From Saprolegnia diclina VS20 (Eukaryota; Oomycota; Saprolegniomycetes; Saprolegniales; Saprolegniaceae), in the NCBI RefSeq assembly GCF_000281045.1, contig NW_008246078.1, positions 603,279 to 667,278 of the forward strand: 64,000 nt of DNA, given 5' to 3'. The notes under the pieces are model-generated. The model ran no database searches, was not told where the DNA came from, and worked only from the letters and a program-made list of their open reading frames with translations. Shown piece after piece: positions 39,569 to 49,989 of the stretch (the first letter of the stretch is position 1; each line of letters begins with the position of its first letter). A program made the position numbers and the translations under genes.

Positions 39569-40156
39569 AGCCTCCGTTGGTCGTGAGGCCTTGTGCCTAT
39601 TATAACGGACAGTAATGACAAAAGATGTGGAAGGTTCCTGTGTTCTAGTGTGATGGACTGGCTGCTGCTTTCACTCTGGAACCAAGTCTAGATCGACATC
39701 TGTGCAAACATTTTCGTCGTGTACGATAGCAACAGTACAATCCATACCATAGTACAGCAAAACCACCCTGTTCTTTGCGCCTGTACGTCGTTGCCCGACC
39801 GTGTGAGCGACGTACCCAAAAAACTTAAAGAAAATCCGGATCCGGGTAATGATGTTGGTGAACCTTTCGCCGCGTATGCGCCGGTATATCTCACAGCAGT
39901 GTCCAAGCACCGCCATCAAGAAACAAACAACGGCAACAATGCATCTTCATTGAAGGTGCCCAGAGGTACCCGTTTGGAGCTGCCTCGTGCTCGCGTTCTT
40001 TTGCAATGGGCTCCGAACAGCATTGACTGTGTCTCTCAAACCATGGGACCCGTCGGTGGTGTTGGACAATACGCTACGCTAACGTCAAAGAACAACTCCA
40101 ACGGGCATTCCTTGCACCGTTCTCGACGCCGTTCACAGTGCATTTTACTTGTCCCA
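39569..40156. other. Spacer in the small-protein cluster
   Basis: No gene is supported. The frame of member 6 stays open back to 39719 but has no good ATG, and family comparison puts the start at 40157. The last 90 bases are a duplicate of those before member 3. Confidence 0.45.
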
Positions 40157-40489
40157 ATGGGCAGCTCGCCAACCATCTTTTTGCACATTAACGGCAAGCG
40201 CCTTGCGATTGCTCTCAAGTACGAGCCCACCACACTGGCGGACCTTCGCGACTACTTGAAAAAGGAAGGCCACATGACAGACAACGACCGCTTTATCCTC
40301 TTCCGCTACAAGAGCAAATTGCCGGTGACGGACAAGCACGTGCCGTACGAAGTCGAGCCTGAGTGCGAGCGCTCGATCCCTACGAGCGCATTGTACGAGT
40401 TTGGTGATCCCTACGCCGGTGTCATTCGTCCGCGCTCCAAGAAGGTCGTTCGAGACATGCAGATTGCGCCGGCTCCGTGCAAGGCCTAA
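40157..40489 (+). CDS. Small cluster protein 6 (long form)
   Basis: 110 residues from ATG 40157 (MGSSPTIFLHINGKRLAIAL). This is the most complete long-form member: strand IFLHINGK, strand RLAIALKYE, helix TTLADLRDYLKKEGHMT, strand DNDRFILFRYKSKLP, acidic PYEVEPECERSIPTSALYE, and GVIRPRSKKVVRD with a basic tail. The order strand-strand-helix-strand with a Thr-Leu-x-x-Leu helix start parallels ubiquitin (strand IFVKTLTGK, strand TITLEVE, helix TIENVKAKI, strand QRLIFAGKQL), which suggests a beta-grasp-like fold. This is inference from pattern only. Confidence 0.7.
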   Translation: MGSSPTIFLHINGKRLAIALKYEPTTLADLRDYLKKEGHMTDNDRFILFRYKSKLPVTDKHVPYEVEPECERSIPTSALYEFGDPYAGVIRPRSKKVVRDMQIAPAPCKA

Positions 40490-40855
40490 GCTCGGAGCGT
40501 ACAGTAAAGCACGCGAGCCGTAATGAGTCACAACATATTGTGGACGGAACTTGTTAGGATTTTGTTGCGCAAGATGTCTGCTGCTACTAGGTCATTGCTT
40601 AGTGAGGGAGCGTTTCAAACTTTATTGGCGATTGGCTGGAGGTCAGCGTGTAAGGAGAGAGCCATGGCATCGTGGGACTACTAGCATCGTGGTGGCAAGG
40701 ACTCCTTCTGGAAAACATCCCGAGCTTGGATCTGGCGATGCACATCGACCGTTGACGCGCCACCCTTTCCCACGGCTAGACAAGTTGGACAATCGTAGGG
40801 CCGAGAAGCGCAACTGTAAGAACTCAACGTCTGTCATTTGCCCATTTAGCTTGCG
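40490..40855. other. Spacer in the small-protein cluster
   Basis: No gene is visible. It should hold the promoter of member 7. Confidence 0.4.
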
Positions 40856-41086
40856 ATGGCAACCCGCTACTACTTTGAGATTGGCCCCCAAAACGTTGTC
40901 GTGACCTTTTCTGGGACGCCGACGGTCGCGGATGCCCGAGAGCTGCTGCAGCCCAAGGGTTACATTACTAAGGCGACGCCGTTCTATCGCCCTCATGGTG
41001 AACACTCGTACGAGGTCGACCGCAAGAGCGAAGCCGTCATGCCCCTCACCGAATTGAAGCGTGCGGATGGAACCATTGGCATATGA
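40856..41086 (+). CDS. Small cluster protein 7 (short form)
   Basis: 76 residues from ATG 40856 (MATRYYFEIGPQNVVVTF), the shortest member. Helix TVADARELLQPKGYI, then a shortened third strand (TKATPFYRPHG), the motif YEVDRKSEAVMPLTELKR and the end DGTIGI. The core shared with member 2 is Y-x-V-D-R-K-S-E-x-x-M-P-L-x-x-L-K-x-x-D-G-x-I. Confidence 0.65.
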   Translation: MATRYYFEIGPQNVVVTFSGTPTVADARELLQPKGYITKATPFYRPHGEHSYEVDRKSEAVMPLTELKRADGTIGI

Positions 41087-41274
41087 CAGTCACCAGCCAA
41101 CGCCTGACAGCACCGCGCGCTGGTTCAATCGTATCGTCTGGGATGTAAGGTGTGATTATCCATTCATCGATATGTTCGAGTATTGTTGCCCCTACACAGC
41201 GATTGCATAGCATTGAAGGATCCTTGTCGACGGGCGGGAAGATATTACGATAGAATAGAACGTGTCATTTTTCG

Positions 41275-41692
41275 CTATTTACGAGACTGCTTGACGCGAA
41301 GCCGTACGTGGTCTAATGCCTCGAGGTCCGGGTAGTCGGTGATCGTATACGGGTCGATCAGCGTCGTGTCACGGTGCAAGAGTTTCTACTCGCCGCCCAA
41401 TAAGACACCAAATACGATCTTAGAGCGCACCAGCGACTCCATAGGCAAGTCAAACTCCATCGAGAGGTAGCTCTTGAGCACAGCAATGGTTTGTCCCTTC
41501 TTAAACTAGCGACACCATTTTTGTGGGAAGGAATTCGAGAGAGAATGGTACCTTTTCCTGGACTTCCGAGCCGTCGGGCAGCTCAAAGACAATGTCAATG
41601 TCCTCCTCCTGGAGCCGGCGCGCATCGTCGACCTTGGATTCTTCGTCGGGCACGTCTCGGGTCGTCGGGATCGCAAGCTGGAGCTTCTCCAT
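41275..41692 (-). CDS. Ubiquitin-like domain protein
   Basis: Three exons from ATG 41692 (MEKLQLAIPTTRDVP) to the stop at 41275, with introns of about 45 bases at about 41507-41551 and 41384-41428. The spliced protein of about 109 residues has a 35-residue charged N-terminus (EEESK, RRLQEED) followed by a ubiquitin-like fold: strand DIDIVFELPDGSEVQEK, then FKKGQTIAVLKSYLSMEFD with the helix, a short LLHRDTTLIDPYTITDYP region equivalent to the ubiquitin 'GKQLEDGRTLSDYNI' turn, and the last strand HVRLRVKQSRK. There is no C-terminal Gly-Gly, so it is unlikely to be conjugated. I recognise the fold but not the orthologue. Confidence 0.7.
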
Positions 41693-42438
41693 CCGTGGTG
41701 GTTTTGCAAAAATCGGTTGCACACCGCAATTTACTGTTGAAAATCACGCTATTTTCGTAGTTTGGCCAAGGACACTGTTTGCTCCAGTGCGTTTCGTTTG
41801 CAGGTACTCGGATCCCGTATATAATGGGTTCGTCACACGAGCTTTGTCGGTGCGACCAGATTGCTCGACGCGCGCCCGTGTCTCTATTGCGAGACCCGTG
41901 ACGATGCAACCACAACGCAAGACCAGCTGCAGCGGGTGTTTACGTGTCTTCCGCCTTGACCAAGCAGACTCGCAGCCTTCCCGGCTTTTGCGACGCACGC
42001 AAACAACATGGTTGCACGAAGCATTACGACCGCCCATACTGTTTCAATGTCTCAAGTTCCAACGTCGATAGCAGGCTTTCATGCTTCCTCTCGTGCGTAG
42101 AGCCTTTCTCGACGTACTAGGCGCTTGTAAATGGATTCGTCGTGGTGGCTTTCGACCTTTGTTCGGCTCTTTTACCAGCTCTCGAGCGTGGCGTACTGGA
42201 GGCTGTGCATCCGAGGTTACTAAATATCATCGTATCAATTTGAAACAGCCAATCAGATGTCTCTATTATGCAGATTATGCAATGCATTTAAATTCGTAAA
42301 CTTGATACACTGATATGATCGGCTGTGGTCTGCACTCTCGCACGCCCTCGTTGGTTGGGAGGGTGCTTTGATCGTACGGACGCAAAAGCAACTTTTCTCA
42401 TTTTCAATTCGTCGCCTTCGAGCAACCAAACAAGCTGC
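41693..42438. promoter_or_regulatory. Divergent upstream region (ubiquitin-like and Myb-like genes)
   Basis: No gene is visible in 745 bases between divergent genes. It contains both promoters. Confidence 0.4.
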
Positions 42439-43359
42439 ATGTCGACTCTCGTCACGCCGAAAAACGAGTGGACGATCGCCATGGTTGGCCTCTCAACGTT
42501 GTACATTTTGGGCCTCAGACAACGTTTCGCCTTAGGTCGATAAGCTCATGAAGATCGTACGAGGCGAGAAGACGTGGGAAGAGGTCGCAGCTGCATTCTG
42601 GCCGCACAATGGTCCCTCTTGTCGCCAGCGGTTCTACAGCACGCTGGCCAAAGTCCATGGTCGGTGGAGCGACCTCGAGATGCGTTGGCTGTTGTTTGCC
42701 ATGTTTCTGACACGAACGCGTCGCCAACCATGGCTTTTGATATCGGACATTGTCAATACCCGCTGGTGCGCAATGAATGCTATACTCGGGCGTGACGGTG
42801 CTTATGGTCTTGTTGTTACCGCCAATGCATCTATAAATGGCGCCAACTCTATGCGAAAGGCTTGGCAACGTTTGCGTGGGGGCCGCCGGCGGATTCGACA
42901 ACCGAGCAACAAGAAGCCATCACGAGAGCAAGAATGACGACGACGGACGATCTCGAGATGCGCCGTGGGCTCGCGGCGCAGCTGACGGGGCTAAACATTC
43001 ACACGGCGCACGAGTGGTCGATGACGTTCACGGACGAAGGCAACGACCCATTGTGGCGCGAAATCATGGCGCTCGACACGATCGAGGCGGACGATTTGCA
43101 GTCGGCGTCGACTCCTCATCTCTCGATGAGCGCCATCACGATCCACGAGCCTTCCTCGGCCGAGACCACACGCTCAGTGCCAAGCGTTGCCCCCGGCGTC
43201 GCTTCGCCGCGCATGGCCGTCCCGAGCTCGGGCGACTTTTCGCACTGGTTCCACCGCGAGATTATTCTGCGTATGCAGTCCCGGGGGCCGTCGACGCTGA
43301 ATGAGCAGCATGGTCAAGACAACAACTCGACACAAACCGGTTTGCTACACGCACACTAA
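42439..43359 (+). CDS. Myb/SANT-like DNA-binding protein
   Basis: Exon 1 (42439-42483, MSTLVTPKNEWTIAM) joins across an intron at 42484-42535 (GTTGGCC...CCTTAG) to VDKLMKIVRGEKTWEEVAAAF. This makes a Myb repeat with the aromatic spacing of the family (W in NEWTIAM, W in KTWEEVA, and the CRQRFYSTL third helix). A second repeat starts GRWSDLEMRWLLFAMF and continues W..ISDIVNTR. One more intron must end near 42858 to bring in a C-terminal frame (ATFAWGPPADSTTEQQ to the stop at 43359), which is acidic and Ser/Thr-rich; its donor is uncertain (a GT near 42807 fits the phase). It is probably a nuclear transcription or chromatin factor. Confidence 0.55.
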
Positions 43360-43470
43360 TTTGTGAGCGATTTACCTCTATACATCTATACATAAACCTC
43401 CAACATATGATCCTCCGTATACCATTATATTATCCGGCAGCGTCAAATTGCGAGTGCAGTCTTTGCAGCA

Positions 43471-45428
43471 ATGTTGCGCACGGCCAGTCGACTCGCGCGC
43501 CGCCGAACGTCATGGCAGCCGACGCGCCTCGTGTCGAGCGAGAGCTTGAGCTTCCCGCGCACCAAGCTATCGTACCTCAGCAGTAGGCTCAAGCGCCCGG
43601 AAGCTGCCTTTGAGCCGTTCATTGCTACGCTCGAGGACAACTGGTACACGAGCGAGGCCGACGTCTTGGCGCTCACGTCCGCCGACGCGGCGACACTCCA
43701 CATTCCGCTGCGCATTCTGCAGCTGCTTCAGGAAGGCGCACCGGTCGCGGCGCCAGTCGTACATGACACGTTTGAGCCCGAGCCCGTGGCGGCGCCCGAA
43801 CCGACACCCGCCGCCGCCACGCTGCCGGTCGTCGACTTGAGCGCGGTTTTGACGCCACCAACGCGCGCCAAGTACGAGTCCATCCGCATTGGCAAGAAGA
43901 AGCAAGACACGTACGGCCTGACGGTGGCCGAGACGCCCGAGGCGCTCCAGCTCGAGCTCAATCGCTTCTTGGCGTACATGACGACGCCGTCGCTGGGGCA
44001 AATGGAGCCGCCCATTCGCATGGTATTACCTTTGAATCTGAATTGTCTTGAATGATCTGGTGTTCTAGAGCACGGCGGAGCCGTACATTCGATTGGTTCG
44101 GCTTGCGCTCGGGTATGCACGCGACCACACCGAGATGCAAGGAGTACGAGTCTCAAACCTGGTCTCGCAATGCCACAGTTAATGATGTTTACGTAGCCCT
44201 TGACGCTGCAAACGCTGATCCCGTCGGCCGAAGCGAAGTCAGCCGAGGTCATCTTTCAGTACATTCAGTGGCTCCGCCTCGAGCGCAAGGCCGCGCCCAA
44301 CTACTGCGCCAACATGCTTCGAGCGCTCCTAAAGCTCGCCAAGTACCTCTACGGTCGCGGCAGTAAGCTCGATCCGACGTACGGCGACAAGGCCTTTGAC
44401 GATATTCCCGTGATTCGCGAGCTGCGCAAGATGCACAAGACCACGTCGTTGCAGTCGGGCCAGTCGCATCGCGCGGTCGATGAAGAAAAGGTGCGTCGAC
44501 CACATCCCACTTTACGGAAAATAGGACGAATTCGACTAGAAATGGCTCGCGTGGCCCGACTTTTTGGGTGTTGTCGAGGCGCTCAAGCTCGAATGCAAGG
44601 AGACCACCGAGAACGACAAGCCGCGCACCAAGTCGGTTTATATGATTTTATGACATTATTGCTGTCACAAAGACGATTTTGACGCGTGGTGTAGGTATGC
44701 GATTGCACAGAGCTATCAAAAGTGCGTCATGCTGGGCATTTTCTCGGGCATTCCGGACCGTCAGCGCACGCTGCGCGAGATTGAGATTGGCCGAACGCTG
44801 CATCAAAATGCGACCGGGCAGTGGATCATCACGCATGGCCCGGACGACTACAAGACGGGCAAAGCGTATGGCGAGCGTCCGCCGCTGGTATGGTGCTTCT
44901 TGTATATTTTTGTCCATACGGGCGATTTCATGGAATATGTCGTAGGTCATTCCCGACCATATTGTGCCCTATTTGAACGAGTTTTTGACCACGTGGCGCA
45001 AGGAGCTGAATCCCGTGGATAGCCACAACTTTTTGTTTTGCAACACCAAGGGCGAACAAGCGACGGCCGACTTTATCTACCGCACGTTTACACGCGCCAT
45101 TTACCGTGTACGACATTTTGTTTTGCGTGATTCGGTATGGATTTGTGACACGTTAGCACACGGGCAAGAAGACCAACCCGCACTTGCTCCGCGACAGCAT
45201 CGTGACCTACTTGCGCGGCCAGAGCTCGGCGACCGAGAAGGACCTGGAAGCCCTCGCCATCTACATGGGCCATAGGTATTTATCATGGGATTTGTGGTGG
45301 TATTTTACGTCTATTTTCCTAGTTTGCACATGCAAAAGAGCTCGTACGATCGTCGCACCAAGTCGCAAAAGGTCGCGCCCGCGATCGAGCTCATTCAGTC
45401 CATCAAGCCGGCCATTTTGAAAAAATAA
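43471..45428 (+). CDS. Tyrosine recombinase (integrase family) with mitochondrial presequence
   Basis: Eight exons splice in frame to about 530 residues. The N-terminus MLRTASRLARRRTSWQPTRL is Arg/Ser-rich, without acidic residues, as in mitochondrial targeting peptides. Residues 40-80 form a small helical domain (NWYTSEADVLALTSADAATL), followed by an Ala/Pro linker, a core-binding-like helical part (QYIQWLRLERKAAPNYCANM) and the catalytic domain: GIFSGIPDRQRTLREIEIG with the first Arg, NPHLLRDSIVTYL with H-x-x-R, YMGHS, and SSYDRRTKSQKV with the Tyr nucleophile. All main catalytic landmarks seem present. Introns are 45-65 bases (the first at 44023-44067). There are no terminal repeats or other transposon genes near it, and introns suggest a resident host gene. 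A domesticated Crypton-type recombinase is the alternative origin. Confidence 0.8.
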
Positions 45429-46285
45429 AGAGCAAAAATGACATGGATTCACCTTGTGCATGCTCGTGTCGACGTCTTGTGGGCGCCCACAAGGAATATT
45501 TCAAAGATATTTCGTCTTTGTTGGTTGTCGTTGAAGCGTGTGAATGGCTCGCGGTATCCTGAATAGCAAAGCTTGCTTGCGTGTCGTGCAATTGCGATCT
45601 GAGATGCGACGAACCGAATTGGTTGGGAATTGGATTCCGAGCGGAATGGAATTTTTAACAAAATTTACGGACTCAATCGTGGCGACTGTCGAACTCTAAT
45701 AGCCTCGATGATAGCAGCAGACTACAACTAGTCTAGTCTTAGGCTACCACGAAATGGCGCTTATTGGTTGACCCAATTTCGCATAGAGATGGTCCTATCA
45801 AACGGCCGGTGTACTGGAGAATCAATCTGGGCCACCTTCATCAAGACACAAATGACATGCGTTTCGTCGCTCGACGAGCCATCTCAGCTCGCTCTTCCTC
45901 TCGCTGGCTACCAGAATTAAATAATTAGTCGGCAAGGAGCCAATGTAGTGATGTCAACGCCCCTTATACAATCCAGCAAGTTGGCGTCTTTTGAAATTGC
46001 TTTTTGCATTTTATTATCAACCCATCCAACGGTCAACTACAGTGTAGACGACGGCCATGCTTGATACCATCGGTATACAAACGCCAAGGCATTTGCACCG
46101 GCCCTCGCATCGACCGCACCGCGTCACCCGACGACGGCCAAGATGACCGTATCCGAGTAGCCATCTTAAGCTGGCGCGCGTTTGATTGGCCAAAACTGAG
46201 CGCGTCCTCGCATTTGATTGGCGGAATGAACCACGCTGGGTTTTTCAAGCTGGTTGCCATTTCCCTACTGCCCCGACCGAGCCCA
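45429..46285. other. Intergenic region
   Basis: No gene is visible. The frame of the next gene is open back to 46004 but is not coding-like before 46286. AT-rich stretches lie at 45900-46020. Confidence 0.45.
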
Positions 46286-46618
46286 ATGATCTCGATCCGC
46301 CCGACCGCCATCGCCCACATCTCGCAGCTGCTCGCGACCGCCATGGACGACGCCGAGACCGCGCTGCATGGCTCCATGGACCCGCTCCGCGACATGGCGC
46401 TCTTCCGCCACCGCCTGCATGCCATCAACTCGTACATGATGGACGCGGTCAAGGCCGCCAAGAACCGCCCGTCGGACGAGGCCAACATGTACATGACAAT
46501 CGAGTTCCTCCACGAGATGCAGACCAAGCTCGCGCAGGCCGAAGCCATCGAGCACCAGTTCACGCAGCTCGTCGAGACGCGGCCACACACCGCGCTCCTT
46601 AGCGCCCTCGCGACGTAA
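46286..46618 (+). CDS. Small all-helical protein, unknown
   Basis: 110 residues, single exon, start chosen at ATG 46286 (MISIRPTAIAHISQLLATAM) because GC-rich coding character begins there. The sequence is almost wholly helical with heptad-like spacing (LLATAMDDAETALHGSMDPL, MQTKLAQAEAIEHQFTQLVE). It lacks signal peptide, membrane helix and Cys. Size and coiled-coil content resemble small complex subunits (Mediator, BLOC-1, kinetochore), but I cannot name it. Confidence 0.6.
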   Translation: MISIRPTAIAHISQLLATAMDDAETALHGSMDPLRDMALFRHRLHAINSYMMDAVKAAKNRPSDEANMYMTIEFLHEMQTKLAQAEAIEHQFTQLVETRPHTALLSALAT

Positions 46619-46728
46619 ACGCTACCCGACCTGCCTGTCTTAACTTAGCGTCGCGTCTGCCTGCATGTCTTGCTATGAAGGACTGAATATACCATTCGAC
46701 CTTGATGATGATGATCCTACGTATGCAT
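46619..46728. other. Short spacer
   Basis: A short spacer without a gene, just left of LINE copy 3. Confidence 0.4.
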
Positions 46729-47038
46729 TGCTGGGTCTTGCACCGCGATCTCCAGTCGCTGACGCCGCCTCAGTCGCTGGCGTCTCTCAAGGACCTTGAC
46801 AAACTGCGTAGCTTTGCCGCCGACCGCGACGCCTGAAAGGACTTACTGTTGTCCAGTGCCTCTCCCACGGCCACACGCGTCGTAGGGCGACAACAGAAGA
46901 GCCCCTGCGGCGCCGCCTGCGCAACCACGGCCCGGCGAGCGCATGAAGAAGGAGGAGATTGCTAGTTGCTACGTCTGCAAAGTCTACTAACAACAAAGAT
47001 AACGCGAAAGACGACCATGTATATGTATACTGCTGGGT
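46729..47038 (+). mobile_element. Old 5'-truncated LINE 3' fragment, copy 3, uninverted
   Basis: This stretch matches the minus strand of LINE copies 1 and 2 from the ORF2 C-terminus (AADRDA..., here followed by stops) through the 3' untranslated part (gaagaaggaggagattgctag, shortened; gataacgcgaaa) to a TA-rich end (tgtatatgtata). To its left it continues in the same frame (LQSLTPPQSLASLKDLDKL), which shows what normally precedes the point where copies 1 and 2 switch strand. An 8-bp direct repeat (tgctgggt) at 46729-46736 and 47031-47038 may be the remains of a target-site duplication. It is more diverged than the other two and so older. Confidence 0.65.
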
Positions 47039-47216
47039 AAGGAAGCTCGTGCGGGGCGATCGCTATGCGACTCACTGGGCGATACGAAACCAAGGTCCAT
47101 CATTGAATACTGATAAGTAAAATACGTTAAACGATTAAGATTACAACCACCCGTCAAGGAACACGAGAGCTCTAGGAGCACGCAGGACAGCGTCGTGTGG
47201 TCGCTGGTCACTCGCG

Positions 47217-49039
47217 CTACTTGATGCACGGGAAAGGCTGGACATGCGGCATGTCGTCCATGAGCTTGAGCGCGTTGAGGTACTGCGTGTTGACATGCAC
47301 CCAGTCCTTCTCAAGTAGCCCTTCGGTCCACGAACCTTGGACTGAGCTCGGGTTGTACTCATACCCGCTCTCGGGGTTGAGGGACCACATGTAGCCACCG
47401 GCGTACCCGGGCGTCTTGAGCATGCGCAGCACATTCTGTGTCACGCGCTGCGTCGTCTTCTTCTCGTGGGCGTCAAGTGTAAAGAGGCCGCCAAATTCGC
47501 CGAGTACGAGCGCGCCGTCCTGGACGTGGCGGAGGTACCCAAACATCTCTTCAGCACTCTGGTTGACCACCTCGGTGAGGGTCGCGTCGTCGTACTCGGT
47601 GTAGCCAACGAGGACATCGCCGTCACGCTTGCCGCCGTTGACCAAGTAGCTCTGTGGGTACACAGAGGGCGAGTAATAGTGCGGTGAGTACACGAGCTTG
47701 TCGGCGACCGCGAGCTGCAGCGGAAATTGGCCTAAATTTCAAAACTCAAAACCAAAAATCAAAACTCAAAAATCAGAAAAAATGAAATAGACAATGTTGT
47801 GCACAAGACGACGTACCCGCCTCCCGAAGACCGCCACCCCACCAGTCGAAAAAGTAGGACGTTTGGCCGGCGACCGTGATGTTGTGCTTGGCCGCATTGC
47901 CTTCGACGAACGCGAGCCAGTTGCTACAGGCGTGCAGCATGCGATTGGCGATCGTGGCGGCGCCCGTGCGAAAGTCCTTGGGGCCGTTGTCCCCCCACGT
48001 GGTACCGTACGGTTCGTTCTTGAGGTCGACGCCAATGACATTCCAATAGGACGCATGGCAAAACGACGACGTAAGGACGTCAATGGCGCGCAAAAACTCA
48101 TCGGATGTCGTCGAGTTGCCATACCACGCATCGCCCTTCTCGGTCGCGTTCAGGTTGTGCACATCGAGGAGGACCGAGATGCCGCGCGACCCGAGCGCTT
48201 GCACGATGCTCCCGATCGTCGAGATGTAGCTGGTGAGGTTGAGCGCGGCGTTCGCGTCTTGGTGGACCATTGCAGCGGTGGGCGGTGTATTCCGCAGCAG
48301 GCTCTGCACGCTGAGCGGCAGTCGCACGCTATTGAATCGGTTCCGGCTCAGAAAGGCCGTGATTTCGTACTAAGGTCATCGAATGCAATTCTCGAAACGT
48401 TGATGAGGGTGGCGCGTACCAGCGTCGTGCCGTTCTGGTCGTTGGTCCAGAGACCGAACGGGATGTTGTTGATGGTTTCCATACCAAACCAGTTGATGCC
48501 CTTGATCGAGATGGGTAATTCCGACTTGTCAGCCCCCACGACAAAGATTTGTCCTTTCTTCGAGACGTAATTGGGGAGCTGGCAGCCTAGTTGGTAGTAT
48601 TGTTGAGACGACGGACGCCATATTCGAAGCGTACCTTGGTTGCTGTACGATAGCGGGTTGCGGTCCTCGTCCGGCGCCCACACGCTGCCGTCTTGGATTT
48701 TGCCGATCGAATAGACTTGACGCGTCGGTGCGGGTGTTGGCGCGATCGTTGCGATTGAACTCTTGTCTTTGCCGGTTCCCAGCGCGCTGTCGCTGGACGT
48801 GCCGCCGTACTGCCACACGAGAACGGTCACGACAGTACCGATGAGCACAAGCGCCGCGGCAGCCAAAATGGCAATCTTCCGGCGGCGCTACACATCAGAA
48901 CGTTGACCACCGGCTATTATAGAGGAAACATGCGTACGTGGGTGGGCGGTGCATCGTGTAGAAGCGGCGGCTCGGCGTGCAGAATGGTCGCGTTCGTCGG
49001 CGTCACCGCTTCGTGGGCGTACTTTGGTGTCGCACTCAT
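47217..49039 (-). CDS. Membrane-anchored GH5 glycosidase (endoglucanase/glucanase-like)
   Basis: Several exons from ATG 49039 (MSATPKYAHEAVTPTN) to the stop at 47217. The first exon encodes a cytoplasmic tail of about 36 residues; after an intron comes RRRKIAILAAAALVLIGTVV, a basic anchor and membrane helix without a cleavage site, so the topology is type II with an external catalytic domain. A Thr/Pro-rich stalk follows, then the GH5 fold: GINWFGMET, FNSVRLPLS, VLLDVHNLN, GVDLKNEPYG with the acid/base Glu after Asn, VYSPHYYSPSVY, and LVLGEFGGL with the nucleophile Glu. An intron near 47733-47820 is very T-rich. GH5 enzymes of oomycetes cut beta-1,4 or beta-1,3 glucans and may act on the own cell wall or on host or plant glucan. 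The substrate is not decided by the sequence. Confidence 0.85.
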
Positions 49040-49989
49040 TGAGCTCTCGACTTCAAAAGTTGAAATGCCAACACGAATTCGCGAAACAGCTTTTGCAATC
49101 CAACTGCAAGTGGCCAAAGAAACCACCACCCTATCCGACCCGGCACCCGAACCAGGTCACCACCACGTGAGTCACGGGGTGTATGTCCCTTCTGCCATCG
49201 CGAGCCAGGTCCACGATCAGACACTCCCACACTATTGGGAACGTGCGCGGGATGAAGCTGACGCGTCGACGTCGTTCGGTGCCGTCTACGTCTTGTGCAC
49301 GTCGTCTAGACGTAAGGCTGCAGCGCACGACGAAGAGCTTCAGAATATATTGGTATTATAATCGCAAACAGATGGACCATGTGTTGCCGCAACATCTGCT
49401 GGCGGTTGCTGGAGGCGATGTGTATGGACGACATGCCTTCCTACAGCGAGGGCATAAGATAGGATGGATCCCATGGCAGGGCCAAGATACCCTGGAAACA
49501 ATCCAGCCAATCCACCCACCCATCAGCTGCGCAAAACTCAACACATCGGACCGAGAATTGTAAAAACGAAACTCTCATTTCGATGACGGTCATGAGGAGA
49601 CGTCGGGGGAGAAGGAGTTGTGCAGAATGAATTATAGGTGTCAATGATGCGCGGGGATAACTACCAGTGTGGTGCCATTGCGAGAAATGTGGGGTATGCC
49701 GTCAACAAGGGATATATAAATTTTATTCCATTGGCCGCCAAGGTTGTGGCGACGACCCGGGGTACGCCCATCGTGTTCAGCAACGTCGCGCAGAGTGTCC
49801 TCATAACACCTTCAAGAAGCTTGGAAGCCATCATTTATGCGGATAAATTTTCGAGGCCAATCCATTCCACCGCGCTCGGGTGGGATAGGAGCCAAATATT
49901 AGCGCAAATAAGAACTGATTTTGCGTCGACATAGTGAAGGGCTTTTCGTGGGTCAGAATCGAGAGAACGACGCCAGCACCGAAGCTTTT
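49040..49989. other. Intergenic region
   Basis: No gene is supported. Several frames of 60-150 codons on both strands are without domains. It holds the GH5 promoter and the 3' flank of the TAN1-like gene. Confidence 0.45.

Noticed and set aside
39719-40156. N-terminal extension of cluster member 6 back to 39719
   Set aside because: No ATG in good position, no coding character, and the paralogues start at the equivalent of 40157.
49638-49934. Plus-strand frame of 98 codons in the intergenic region
   Set aside because: AT-rich, no domain, no conserved look.
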